From: UBA1046 sp012511325
Lineage (GTDB): Bacteria > Bacillota > Clostridia > Saccharofermentanales > DTU023
DNA length: 64,000 nt
NCBI GenBank assembly: GCA_050951925.1
Contig: JBMNJZ010000001.1
Location: forward strand, 1,688,678-1,752,677
Direction: 5' to 3'
The notes under the pieces are model-generated. The model was not told the DNA's origin, did not search any database, and was given only the letters and a program-made list of their open reading frames with translations. How positions within the stretch are numbered: the first letter of the stretch is position 1; every line of letters starts with the position of its first letter. Both the position numbers and the translations under genes were made by a program. This document shows positions 1 to 7,983 of the stretch, in pieces.

Positions 1-1362
1 ATGGTGCTTGGCTACCAACCGCTGCTCTGTCTCATCATATTCAAAGAGCGGAAACTCCGTCACCCAGAGCAGCTGCCACTGTCCCTCCGGAATTAAATTC
101 AACCTGCGGGCAGTTTCCAGACGCAGCTCTCCCAGCGCGGTCAGCGCTATTTCCGTCTTGCTGTCAGCAATAATCAGGATCAGATCATCAGGACCTGCCT
201 TACAGCGGTCAGCGATAGCGGCAATCTGTCCGGGCTTAAGAAATTTCAGGAACGAGCCGCGCGCTTCCGGAGCCGGCACTAACCAGGCCAGACCCCTGGC
301 GCGATAAGTCTTGACATACTCGCCCAGACTATCGATCTGTTTGCGCGAGAGATTAGAACCGCCGGGAACGGTGATGGCGCGCACGGCGCCCCCGGCTGCC
401 AGAGCTGTAGCAAAGGCTGCGAACTCACTGTCATGGAACAGATCGGACAGATCACAAATTTCCATGCCAAAGCGCAGATCAGGTTTGTCTGAGCCAAATC
501 TGGCCATTGCCTCCCGCCAGGTCAGCCGCGGCAGAGGAAGCTCCAGCTCAATCTCCTTCAACTCGGAAAAAAGGGTAGCCAAGAATTTCTCATTGACGGC
601 AAGTACATCTTCGCGATTAACAAAAGCCATCTCCAAGTCAATCTGAGTAAATTCCGGCTGGCGATCGGCGCGCAGATCTTCATCGCGGAAACAGCGGGCA
701 ATCTGCAGATAACGGTCATAGCCACCCAGCATCAGCAATTGCTTGAACAGCTGAGGTGATTGCGGCAAGGCAAAGAACTGGCCGTTAAAGATGCGGGATG
801 GCACCAGATAGTCGCGGGCGCCCTCGGGAGTACTTTTTATCAGCATCGGTGTCTCAATCTCCAGAAAGCCTTCGCGATCAAAGAACTCGCGCACCAGCAT
901 AGTAACACGATGCCTAAGATGCAGATTTTTCTGCATAGGGGCTCGGCGCAGATCGAGATAACGGTATTTAAGACGCAGAGCCTCATTAGCGCCGGCATCG
1001 TCCTCAATATAAAAGGGAGGTGTCTTAGCGGCAGATAAGATTCTCAGCTCCTCGACCCACAGCTCCAGATCGCCTGTCTCCATCTTGGGATTGATCGCAC
1101 TGCGCTCTCGCAGCACCCCCTGAACCGCCAGCACATATTCACTTCTAACCGAGATAGCCTTGGTTCGCATCTCATCCGGACTGTCATCATCCAGCACCAG
1201 CTGCACTTCTCCGCTGCGATCGCGCAGAGTAATAAAAATAAGGCCGCCAAGATCCCGTTGTTTGTGACACCAGCCCATCAGAGTAAGTCTGGCGCCAATC
1301 ATATTGCGGTTAACTTCCGCGCAGCGGCAACTGCGTGTCCAGCCTTGGATTGTTTCTGCCAT
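1..1362 (-). CDS. aspS: aspartyl-tRNA synthetase, 3' end cut by window edge
   Basis: This gene encodes the class II synthetase that attaches aspartate to its tRNA in the cytoplasm. Reading the minus strand from the ATG at 1362 gives 454 codons without a stop to the window edge. The product begins MAETIQGWTRSC and has an N-terminal OB-fold anticodon domain (QRDLGGLIFITLRD). The class II motif-2 region follows with the hallmark TPEGARDYLVPSR, LPQSPQLFKQLLM and ARCFRDEDLRADRQPEFTQID-type sequence. The last visible part includes WVTEFPLFEYDE, from the insertion-containing catalytic region of bacterial-type AspRS. Full bacterial enzymes are about 590 residues, so roughly 140 are missing. A purine-rich GGGAG lies about 13 bases before the ATG, a rather long spacing. 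Sequence alone does not settle whether the enzyme also charges tRNA-Asn. Confidence 0.96.
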   Translation of the reverse strand, partial: MAETIQGWTRSCRCAEVNRNMIGARLTLMGWCHKQRDLGGLIFITLRDRSGEVQLVLDDDSPDEMRTKAISVRSEYVLAVQGVLRERSAINPKMETGDLELWVEELRILSAAKTPPFYIEDDAGANEALRLKYRYLDLRRAPMQKNLHLRHRVTMLVREFFDREGFLEIETPMLIKSTPEGARDYLVPSRIFNGQFFALPQSPQLFKQLLMLGGYDRYLQIARCFRDEDLRADRQPEFTQIDLEMAFVNREDVLAVNEKFLATLFSELKEIELELPLPRLTWREAMARFGSDKPDLRFGMEICDLSDLFHDSEFAAFATALAAGGAVRAITVPGGSNLSRKQIDSLGEYVKTYRARGLAWLVPAPEARGSFLKFLKPGQIAAIADRCKAGPDDLILIIADSKTEIALTALGELRLETARRLNLIPEGQWQLLWVTEFPLFEYDETEQRLVAKHH

Positions 1363-1641
1363 ATTCAGGACCCATCTCCCTCTATTGTTCTAAATGATTG
1401 CACAAAAGTGCGAAAGCTCAGAACCGCCGCACTATGCTGCATTATTATACAGCAAATAATAAGACCTTTCACGAACAGGTCTATTCAGGCATGAACTCCT
1501 TGAGACCGATAACCAGAGCTTCCATATCCCGCCCCGCCACTACGCAGTTTTGTGCCACTGCCTTCCGGCCACCCTAATTCGCCCAAGATAATTGTGATAT
1601 AATCCAGTCTAGATCATGATCGCTTGAATTGGAATTGAGGT
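1363..1641. other. divergent intergenic region between aspS and the lipid kinase
   Basis: The 279 bases hold no plausible gene. On the minus strand a TATAAT-like box (plus-strand ATTATA at 1444-1449) could serve aspS, but no clear -35 box sits 17 bases away. A 6-bp inverted repeat AGACCT/AGGTCT lies around 1464-1487. I looked for a T-box leader for aspS and saw no convincing specifier or antiterminator helix. Confidence 0.4.
1595..1603 (+). promoter_or_regulatory. extended -10 promoter for the lipid kinase-ptb-buk run
   Basis: TGATATAAT matches the extended -10 form (TG-N-TATAAT) about 40 bases before the lipid kinase start. No good -35 box is present, which is usual for extended -10 promoters. 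It is the only strong promoter-like sequence before the run of genes up to about 9 kb. Confidence 0.5.
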
Positions 1642-2574
1642 ATGAGTATGCGGCTTTTAGCCATCATCAATCCTGCGGCCGGCCGGGAAAGCTTTCAAAA
1701 GGACATCCGCGATATGCTGGAGCATCTGCCATCCCAGGACCGCTACAACACAGTAGATATTAGCACAACGGATCGACAGGATCATGCCTTTGATCTGGCC
1801 CGACACAATGGCGATGATTATGACATAATCGTCGCCGTAGGCGGAGACGGCACCGTGCATGAAGTAGTCAACGGCCTGATCAAAGGCGGTCATCAAACAC
1901 CCTTGGCCATTGTCGCCGCCGGTACGGTAAACGATTTCGCCGTAGCAATGAAACTCCCCTCAAAGGTGGAAGCAATTCGGGAGATGCTGCTGAACCCTCA
2001 GATCCGCTCGATTGACCTCGGCCGCTGCGAAAACGACTATTTCTTTAATGTCTGCGCCGGTGGCCTGCTGGCCGATGTCGCCTATCGCACGACCAGGCGC
2101 AGCAAGACTCTTTTGGGCCGGCTGGCCTATGTCCTTAATGCCACAGTTGATCTGCCGGTTCGTCTTTTCAAGCCGCTACATCTGAGTATCGAGGCCGATG
2201 ATGACAAAATTGAAGGCCCGATGTATCTATTCATGGTCTGCAATACCCGTAGCGTAGGCGGCTTCCGCACCATCGCCCCCAAATCTACACCCGAAGACGG
2301 CCTTCTGGATATCATCGCTGTCCGTGCCGATGGTCCCCTCGCTATCGGCTCTATGGCCACTCTGATGCTCCGAACCCTGAACAGCAGCCATGTCGAACAT
2401 CGCAATTTCTATTACAGGCAGTCAACTAAAGTAACCGTAATTGAACTTGAGAACAAAGAAACTCTGCTCGATATGGACGGCGAACAAAAAGGCGCACTGC
2501 CGGCAACGATCGAGGTTGTACCTGCCATTCTTCCGCTGGTTGTACCCCAAAACTATTCTGCTAAATATAGCTAA
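1642..2574 (+). CDS. diacylglycerol/lipid kinase family protein (DagK/YegS type)
   Basis: A member of the diacylglycerol kinase catalytic family that phosphorylates membrane lipids such as diacylglycerol, probably at the inner face of the membrane. The N-terminal half carries INPAAG and the nucleotide-binding VAVGGDGTVHEVVNG, then AAGTVNDFA, the three conserved blocks of the family. The C-terminal half is the usual beta-sandwich and ends near 310 residues, the normal length. Two in-frame ATGs lie at 1642 and 1648. GAGG at 1637-1640 touches the first but sits seven bases before the second, so 1648 (MRLLAIIN) is probably the real start. The stop codon lies inside the ribosome site of ptb, so the two are likely co-transcribed. 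In clostridia such kinases commonly precede butyrate-type operons; a direct link to fermentation is not shown. Confidence 0.88.
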   Translation: MSMRLLAIINPAAGRESFQKDIRDMLEHLPSQDRYNTVDISTTDRQDHAFDLARHNGDDYDIIVAVGGDGTVHEVVNGLIKGGHQTPLAIVAAGTVNDFAVAMKLPSKVEAIREMLLNPQIRSIDLGRCENDYFFNVCAGGLLADVAYRTTRRSKTLLGRLAYVLNATVDLPVRLFKPLHLSIEADDDKIEGPMYLFMVCNTRSVGGFRTIAPKSTPEDGLLDIIAVRADGPLAIGSMATLMLRTLNSSHVEHRNFYYRQSTKVTVIELENKETLLDMDGEQKGALPATIEVVPAILPLVVPQNYSAKYS

Positions 2575-2584
2575 GGAGCATTTG

Positions 2585-3517
2585 ATGATCCCATCTTTTA
2601 TTGCCATGAGTGAGCAAATTAAGGCAGGGAGCCGACAGCGCATCGCTGTAGCCAATGCGCAGGATAAAGATGTTTTGCTGTCCCTTGATCAGGCTGCCAA
2701 ATCGGGATTGGCTGAACCGCTTCTGATCGGTGAGCCTCAAGCAATTACCGCCCTGATGCGGCAATTAGATATTGCGCCCGACAACTATGAGATCATTGCG
2801 GCCCCTGATGAGGTAGAGGCCTGTCGCATGGCCATACGCCTGGTACGTGAAAAAAAGGCCGATGCTGTGATGAAGGGTCTCGTCAGCACTTCAATTATTC
2901 TCAGAGCCATACTGGATAAAGAAAACGGGATCAGGGCCGGCCGCCTTCTGTCACATATCGGTTTATTTTATGTTGAAGAATTAGGCCGCTTCCTGATAGT
3001 TACCGATGCCGCGATGACCATTCTCCCCGATCTGGAGAAAAAGCGGGGCATCCTGGACAATGCCGTCACCGCTGCTCGCCTGCTCGGACTGGATGAACCG
3101 CGAGTAGCCTGTATCTGCGCGGTAGAAAAAGTGAACCCGGACATGCCAGCCACGGTAGATGCGGCGGAGCTGGTTCGACTGAATCAAAAGGGAGGCATCC
3201 GAAATTGTCTGATCGGCGGGCCTCTGGCGCTGGACAATGCTCTCTTTGCAGAGGCAGCCAAAGTTAAAAATATTGTCGATCCTGTGGCCGGCAAGGCCGA
3301 TATTTTGCTGATGCCGAATATTGAGGCCGGCAATATCTGTTATAAAATGCTGGCCTTTATCTGTCAGTCATCCGCTGCGGGACTGGTCCTGGGCGCCGGT
3401 GCGCCCGTTATTCTCACCTCGCGCAGTGACAACGAAATGACCAAGTTAAATTCGATCATCCTGGCACTTTATCTGGCTGCCCGCAAAAATCAAATGGTTA
3501 CAGAAAGCGAGCAATAA
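2585..3517 (+). CDS. ptb: phosphate butyryltransferase
   Basis: The enzyme converts butyryl-CoA or a branched acyl-CoA plus phosphate into acyl-phosphate and CoA, the step before ATP formation by butyrate kinase. The 310-residue product from ATG 2585 matches the phosphate acetyl/butyryltransferase family. It shows KDVLLSLDQAAKSG near the N-terminus, VMKGLVSTSIILRAIL in the middle, and ADILLMPNIEAGNICYK followed by GLVLGAGAPVILTSRSD near the C-terminus. The reading frame is open upstream to 2441, but ATG 2585 is preceded by AAGGAG at 2573-2578, which overlaps the upstream stop and fixes the start. The adjacent kinase and oxidoreductase genes suggest its substrates include isobutyryl-, isovaleryl- and 2-methylbutyryl-CoA. 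That substrate range is inference. Confidence 0.92.
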   Translation: MIPSFIAMSEQIKAGSRQRIAVANAQDKDVLLSLDQAAKSGLAEPLLIGEPQAITALMRQLDIAPDNYEIIAAPDEVEACRMAIRLVREKKADAVMKGLVSTSIILRAILDKENGIRAGRLLSHIGLFYVEELGRFLIVTDAAMTILPDLEKKRGILDNAVTAARLLGLDEPRVACICAVEKVNPDMPATVDAAELVRLNQKGGIRNCLIGGPLALDNALFAEAAKVKNIVDPVAGKADILLMPNIEAGNICYKMLAFICQSSAAGLVLGAGAPVILTSRSDNEMTKLNSIILALYLAARKNQMVTESEQ

Positions 3518-3519
3518 TC

Positions 3520-4596
3520 ATGGCAAGACTTTTAACTATCAATCCCGGTTCCACTTCAACCAAATTGGGCGTCTTCTCTGACGGTAAACTGGAAATGGCC
3601 AAGACCATCCGTCACGACAGAGAAATGGAGAAATTGAGGGATGTACCGAGCCAGTTGCCGATCCGGGCCCAATTGGTAAGGGAAACTTTGCAAGAAGAGG
3701 GCGTTGACCCGGCCACAATGGATGCCATCGTTGGACGGGGCGGTTTGCTTCATCCGTTGGAGGGCGGTGTCTATGAGATCAATGACGATATGATCTACGA
3801 TCTCTACCATAGCAGATACAACTGGCATTCATGCAATCTGGGCGCCTTGCTGGCAGCAGAAATAGCCAGACAGCATGGGCTCAAATCCTATATTGCCGAT
3901 CCGGTCATCGTCGATGAATTGCAGCCGTTAGCTCGCATCACCGGCTGGCCTGACTGTACGCGCCAATCCATCTTTCATGCTCTCAATCAGAAAGCAGTTG
4001 CTCGTCGCTATGCCAAGGAAATACAGGCCGATTATCATGATCTGAACCTGATTGTAGCTCATATGGGCGGTGGTGTTTCGATTGGAGCACATGAGAAAGG
4101 CCATGTCATTGATGTCAATAATGCTCTGAACGGCGAGGGTCCCATGAGCCCTGAAAGAACCGGCAGCTTGCCCGTCATTTCCGTAATCGAAATCTGTTAT
4201 TCTGGTCAATACACCAAAACTGATCTCAAAAATACCTTTGTCGGCCATGGCGGGCTCTTCGCTTATCTCGGCACTAATGATGCCCGCGAAATTGACAGCC
4301 GTATTGAAGCCGGCGATGAGCAAGCGCGCTTTATTCTTGAAAGCATGGCCTATCAGATCGCCAAGGAAATCGGCAGTGCCGCCACGGTATTGAAAGGAAA
4401 GGTCGATGCTATTTTGCTGACCGGCGGAATCGCTTATGATCGCTATGTCACTGATTGGATCGAGGAACGCGTCAATTTCATTGCTCCGGTGCATGTCTAT
4501 CCGGGCGAAGATGAACTGACAGCGCTGGCCGAAGCTGTAGAAGAAGCACTGGCCGGTCGCGAACCGATCCGAAATTATGAGAAAATGGCAGAGTAA
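3520..4596 (+). CDS. buk: butyrate kinase (possibly branched-chain fatty acid kinase)
   Basis: This acetokinase-family enzyme moves phosphate from butyryl- or isobutyryl-phosphate to ADP, giving ATP and free acid in the cytoplasm. The 358-residue product opens with LLTINPGSTSTKLGVF, the family phosphate-binding signature. It continues with AHMGGGVSIGAHEKG and NGEGPMSPERTGSLP, and ends with the ADP-site sequence LLTGGIAYD. The length is normal. It starts two bases after the ptb stop, so the pair is translated together. The spacing to a purine-rich stretch is weak, which fits translational coupling. The neighbouring 2-oxoacid oxidoreductase and BCAA transaminase point to branched-chain acids as likely products; butyrate cannot be excluded because butyryl-CoA synthesis genes may lie elsewhere. 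Confidence 0.93.
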   Translation: MARLLTINPGSTSTKLGVFSDGKLEMAKTIRHDREMEKLRDVPSQLPIRAQLVRETLQEEGVDPATMDAIVGRGGLLHPLEGGVYEINDDMIYDLYHSRYNWHSCNLGALLAAEIARQHGLKSYIADPVIVDELQPLARITGWPDCTRQSIFHALNQKAVARRYAKEIQADYHDLNLIVAHMGGGVSIGAHEKGHVIDVNNALNGEGPMSPERTGSLPVISVIEICYSGQYTKTDLKNTFVGHGGLFAYLGTNDAREIDSRIEAGDEQARFILESMAYQIAKEIGSAATVLKGKVDAILLTGGIAYDRYVTDWIEERVNFIAPVHVYPGEDELTALAEAVEEALAGREPIRNYEKMAE

Positions 4597-4643
4597 TTAT
4601 CTGCTTATATTATTAGAATGTAAACTAAACCGGAGATAGACAC

Positions 4644-5360
4644 TTGATCTTGCCTGAGAAACAAATAACAATAATTTCAGGACATTATGGCACCGGCAAA
4701 ACCGAATTCGCCGTCAATTTGGCCATCAGGATGGCCGGCAGCAATAGGCAGACTGCTTTGGTTGATCTTGATATCATTAATCCGTATTTCCGTTCCTATG
4801 AGCGGTGTCGCGAACTGGAATCTGCCGGAGTCAAAGTTTATGTCACATCCAACCAGGGTACGATGGATATTCCGGCTTTGCCTCCGGATATTATGTCTAT
4901 TTTTGTCAATGCTGGACAGCAGAGCCTGATTGATCTGGGCGGAGACCCTGTCGGAGCTCGTGTCCTCGGCTACTATCGACCGCAACTGGAGCAAGTTGAC
5001 TTTGACTTCTGGTTTGTAATCAATCAGCGCCGTCCTGAGAATGCAACTGTCGAACAGATCCGGCATTGTCTGCAATTGACGGAAGCCATGAGCGGCCGGA
5101 AGGTAACCGGTCTGATCAACAATACCCATCTCGGGCGCGAGACAAGTGCCGAGGTTCTGCTTCAGGGGGATATGTTTGCAGCCTCAGTCGCTGCCGAACT
5201 TAATTTGCCCCTGATTTATACTACAGTTGAAAGGAAATTTGCGGCTGAGCTGTCCGGACATCTGATCGGTACGCTCTTCCCTATTGACCTGTATATGATC
5301 AAACCATGGGAATTAAGTGAGGAAAAAGGAGGGCATTTCGCATGGCTTCTGGAAAAGTAA
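4644..5360 (+). CDS. P-loop ATPase of the MinD/CobQ type in the fermentation operon
   Basis: A 238-residue soluble ATPase of unknown exact role. A Walker A motif GHYGTGKTE lies at residues about 12-20, followed by ALVDLDIINPYFRS, a MinD/ParA/CobQ-like signature, and LIDLGGDPVGARVLG as the Walker B-like segment. No membrane segment is seen. Translation starts at TTG 4644, eight bases after GGAG at 4632-4635; no better in-frame ATG precedes the Walker motif. The gene lies 47 bases after buk, and its 3' end overlaps the ferredoxin subunit gene by 19 bases, so it is coupled to the oxidoreductase. Proteins of this kind are sometimes involved in cofactor or cluster insertion, so maturation of the oxidoreductase is a possible but untested role. 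Confidence 0.75.
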   Translation: MILPEKQITIISGHYGTGKTEFAVNLAIRMAGSNRQTALVDLDIINPYFRSYERCRELESAGVKVYVTSNQGTMDIPALPPDIMSIFVNAGQQSLIDLGGDPVGARVLGYYRPQLEQVDFDFWFVINQRRPENATVEQIRHCLQLTEAMSGRKVTGLINNTHLGRETSAEVLLQGDMFAASVAAELNLPLIYTTVERKFAAELSGHLIGTLFPIDLYMIKPWELSEEKGGHFAWLLEK

Positions 5361-5557
5361 CATTCAGGCAGGAACGGTGCAAAGGTTGTAACCTTTGCGT
5401 TTCGGTCTGCCCGGCAAAAATCATTTTCCTTGATGAGGACAATACCAATATCAAGGGTTATCACCCCGCAACGGTAACAGAAATGGATAAATGCATCGGT
5501 TGCGCCAATTGCGCCCGTATCTGTCCTGACTCTATTATCACCGTGGAGCGAAACTAG
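5342..5557 (+). CDS. 2-oxoacid:ferredoxin oxidoreductase, ferredoxin-like delta subunit
   Basis: A 71-residue protein with two CxxCxxCxxxCP motifs (CKGCNLCVSVCP and CIGCANCARICP) that bind two [4Fe-4S] clusters. It passes electrons from the thiamine-pyrophosphate site of the oxidoreductase to external ferredoxin. Stand-alone delta subunits of this length are typical of four-subunit 2-oxoisovalerate or 2-oxoglutarate oxidoreductases. The start at 5342 lies inside the end of the ATPase gene, with GGAGG-like sequence (AAAAAGGAGG) directly before it. The alpha subunit follows 19 bases after the stop. Confidence 0.9.
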   Translation: MASGKVTFRQERCKGCNLCVSVCPAKIIFLDEDNTNIKGYHPATVTEMDKCIGCANCARICPDSIITVERN

Positions 5558-5576
5558 GAGGACAGGAGAACCAGTC

Positions 5577-6644
5577 ATGGCAAAAGAATTATGGAAAGGT
5601 AATGAGGCTATAGCGGAAGCGGCAATTAGGGCTGGTTGTCGCTGTTATTTCGGCTATCCGATCACGCCTCAGAGCGAGATCCCCGAGTATATGTCATTGC
5701 ATATGCCGAAAGTCGGCGGCATCTTCCTCCAATCTGAATCCGAAGTGGCAGCCATCAATATGGTCTACGGCGCTTCAGGCGCCGGAGCCAGAGTGATGAC
5801 TTCTTCTTCGTCACCAGGTGTCAGCCTCAAACAAGAGGGCATCTCCTATATCTGCAGCGCGGAACTGCCTGCTGTTATTGTCAATGTAATGCGCGGCGGA
5901 CCGGGCCTGGGAACAATCCAGCCGGCACAAGGCGACTATTTTCAAGCGACACGCGGCGGAGGACATGGTGACTATCGTGTGATTGTTTTCGCTCCGGCCA
6001 ATATCCAGGAAGTCGTCGATCTGATGCAAGATTCATTCGAGCTGGCTGATAAGTATCGTATGCCCGTCATGATGATCATGGATGGTATGATCGGCCAGAT
6101 GATGGAACCGGTGGAATGGAAAAAGCCGGCCGTCAAGCTGGAGGATTTGCCCGCAAAACCCTGGGCCACTACCGGAACCAAAGGAATGCGCGCACCTAAT
6201 GTAATTAATTCCCTATTTATCGATCCCAATGCAAGTAATGATCACAATATGCGCCTGCATGCCAAGTATCAGCACATCATTGCCAACGAACAGCGGTACG
6301 AGACTGCCGAGACCGAAGACGCTGAACTGATTTTCGTCGCCTTCGGCACACCGGCGCGACTAGCAAGGGCGGCCGCCCGGCTTTTAGAGGAAGAAGGTAT
6401 TAAGGCCGGCGTTTTCCGGCCGATCACGATCTGGCCCTATCCTTATGACGCCTTGTATGAAGCAGCGGCACAAGATAGTGTTAAGGCTGTCGTAACAGTG
6501 GAAATGAATACCGGCCAGATGATCGATGACGTGCGGATAGCTGTCCGGGGCTGCAAGCCTGTCTCCTTTGTCGGACAGGCCGGAGGCAGAGTGCCTACAC
6601 CGCAGGAAGTTGCCGCTGCGGCCAGATTGGCATTGGGGAGGTAG
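5577..6644 (+). CDS. vorB: 2-oxoacid:ferredoxin oxidoreductase alpha subunit (VorB type)
   Basis: The alpha subunit of an oxygen-sensitive enzyme that decarboxylates 2-oxoacids such as 2-oxoisovalerate to acyl-CoA while reducing ferredoxin. The 355-residue product starts MAKELWKGNEAIAEAAIRAG and contains GYPITPQSEIPEYM, the pyrimidine-binding domain signature, and SSSSPGVSLKQEGISY. A C-terminal transketolase-like domain follows (VFRPITIWPYPYDAL, VTVEMNTGQM). Length and motif order fit VorB/KorA. AGGAGG and GGAG sites precede the ATG. The transaminase and butyrate-kinase genes on either side favour branched-chain 2-oxoacids, but 2-oxoglutarate oxidoreductases look very similar, so the substrate is inferred from context. 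Confidence 0.9.
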   Translation: MAKELWKGNEAIAEAAIRAGCRCYFGYPITPQSEIPEYMSLHMPKVGGIFLQSESEVAAINMVYGASGAGARVMTSSSSPGVSLKQEGISYICSAELPAVIVNVMRGGPGLGTIQPAQGDYFQATRGGGHGDYRVIVFAPANIQEVVDLMQDSFELADKYRMPVMMIMDGMIGQMMEPVEWKKPAVKLEDLPAKPWATTGTKGMRAPNVINSLFIDPNASNDHNMRLHAKYQHIIANEQRYETAETEDAELIFVAFGTPARLARAAARLLEEEGIKAGVFRPITIWPYPYDALYEAAAQDSVKAVVTVEMNTGQMIDDVRIAVRGCKPVSFVGQAGGRVPTPQEVAAAARLALGR

Positions 6645-6647
6645 AAC

Positions 6648-7400
6648 ATGGCTATTGTTTATCAGAAATCCAAAGGCTTGACCGATGTTGAATTTCATTA
6701 CTGTCCCGGCTGTACACATGGTATAGTTCACAAATTGGTGGCGGAAACACTGGAGGAGCTGAACATACTTGACAACGCGGTTGGTGTTGCCCCCGTAGGT
6801 TGCTCGGTCTTTGCCTATAACTATTTCAATTGTGACATGCAAGGAGCCGCACACGGGCGGGCTCCGGCCGTTGCTACGGGCATCAAGCGGGTGCTTCCGG
6901 AGCATGTCGTCTTTACTTATCAGGGCGATGGCGATTTGGCGGCTATCGGCACGGCAGAAATCGTCCATGCCGCGATGCGCGGTGAAAAATTCACGACCAT
7001 CTTTATCAATAATGCCATCTACGGCATGACCGGCGGCCAAATGGCGCCGACGACTCTGGTTGGCCAGCGCGCGACGACCGCCCCTCTGGGGCGCGAACGT
7101 GAACATTACGGCTCGCCGATCAGAATGTCGGAAATGCTGGCAACCATCGATGGAGCGGCTTATATCGAGCGCGTCACGGTTACTACCCCTGCCAATATAA
7201 TAAAGGCCAAAAGAGCCATCAAGAAAGCCTTTCAGCTGCAGATCGAAGGCAAGGGTTTTACCATGATCGAAGTACTCTCTACCTGTCCCACTAATTGGGG
7301 GCTCACACCGGTTGAAGCGCTGGAATGGGTTAAGGAAAAAATGGTTCCGGTCTTCCCGCTCGGAGTTTTCCGCGATATTACGGCAGAGGAGGCAAAGTAA
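6648..7400 (+). CDS. 2-oxoacid:ferredoxin oxidoreductase beta subunit (TPP-binding)
   Basis: The beta subunit binds thiamine pyrophosphate and carries out the decarboxylation chemistry. The 250-residue protein shows YCPGCTHGIVHKLV near the N-terminus and the TPP/Mg motif GDGDLAAIGTAE followed by FINNAIYGMTGGQMAPTT. It lacks its own ferredoxin domain, consistent with the separate delta subunit. The start at 6648 is six bases after GGAGG at 6637-6641 and three bases after the alpha stop. Its stop codon overlaps the next start by one base (TAATG). Confidence 0.92.
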   Translation: MAIVYQKSKGLTDVEFHYCPGCTHGIVHKLVAETLEELNILDNAVGVAPVGCSVFAYNYFNCDMQGAAHGRAPAVATGIKRVLPEHVVFTYQGDGDLAAIGTAEIVHAAMRGEKFTTIFINNAIYGMTGGQMAPTTLVGQRATTAPLGREREHYGSPIRMSEMLATIDGAAYIERVTVTTPANIIKAKRAIKKAFQLQIEGKGFTMIEVLSTCPTNWGLTPVEALEWVKEKMVPVFPLGVFRDITAEEAK

Positions 7401-7942
7401 TGGCTTACAATGAAATTCTGATTGCAGGTTTTGGTGGCCAGGGAGTTATGTCCATGGGCACTACAATGGCAGAGGCAGCCTTGTCCGAGGGGCTCAATGT
7501 CAGCTGGCTGCCCTCCTACGGACCGGAGATGCGCGGCGGTACAGCAAATTGCAGCGTTGTGATTGCCGACTCCGAGATTATCTCCCCTATCGTAGTCCAG
7601 CCCAGCGAATTAATCGCCATGAATTTACCCTCACTGGACAAATTTGAGCCAACCGTAAAGCCTGGCGGCTATATCTTCGTAAATAATTCCATCATTAAGC
7701 GCAAGTTGGTTCGCACAGATGTCAAGGCCATCTATGTGCCGACTCTGGATATTGCAGATGAATTGGGCAATATGCGTGTTGCCAATATGGTTATGCTCGG
7801 CTCCTATATCGAAGCCACCGGAGTTTTAAAATTTGACACGGTCGTTAATATGCTGCGCAATATATTTACAGGTAAAAAGGCCCATCTGGTCGAAATCAAT
7901 CAGCAAGCACTGCAACGCGGAGCGGCTTGCGCCAAAATCTGA
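7400..7942 (+). CDS. 2-oxoacid:ferredoxin oxidoreductase gamma subunit
   Basis: A 180-residue gamma subunit that helps bind CoA and completes the catalytic complex. The N-terminal IAGFGGQGVMSMGTTMAEAA is the classic family signature, and SWLPSYGPEMRGGTANC follows. It overlaps the beta stop by one base, so the order is delta-alpha-beta-gamma in a single operon. No internal oddities were seen, and the length is normal for the family. Confidence 0.92.
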   Translation: MAYNEILIAGFGGQGVMSMGTTMAEAALSEGLNVSWLPSYGPEMRGGTANCSVVIADSEIISPIVVQPSELIAMNLPSLDKFEPTVKPGGYIFVNNSIIKRKLVRTDVKAIYVPTLDIADELGNMRVANMVMLGSYIEATGVLKFDTVVNMLRNIFTGKKAHLVEINQQALQRGAACAKI

Positions 7943-7983
7943 TTCGCAGTTCTAATCCGCGTTAAGAAAAGAAAGGACTTATT

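Noticed and set aside
1363..1600. T-box leader for aspS
   Set aside because: No specifier loop, T-box consensus or terminator/antiterminator pair could be found on the minus strand.
3928..4494. 188-codon minus-strand frame opposite buk
   Set aside because: It is fully antisense to butyrate kinase, which has all its motifs, and has no supporting signals.
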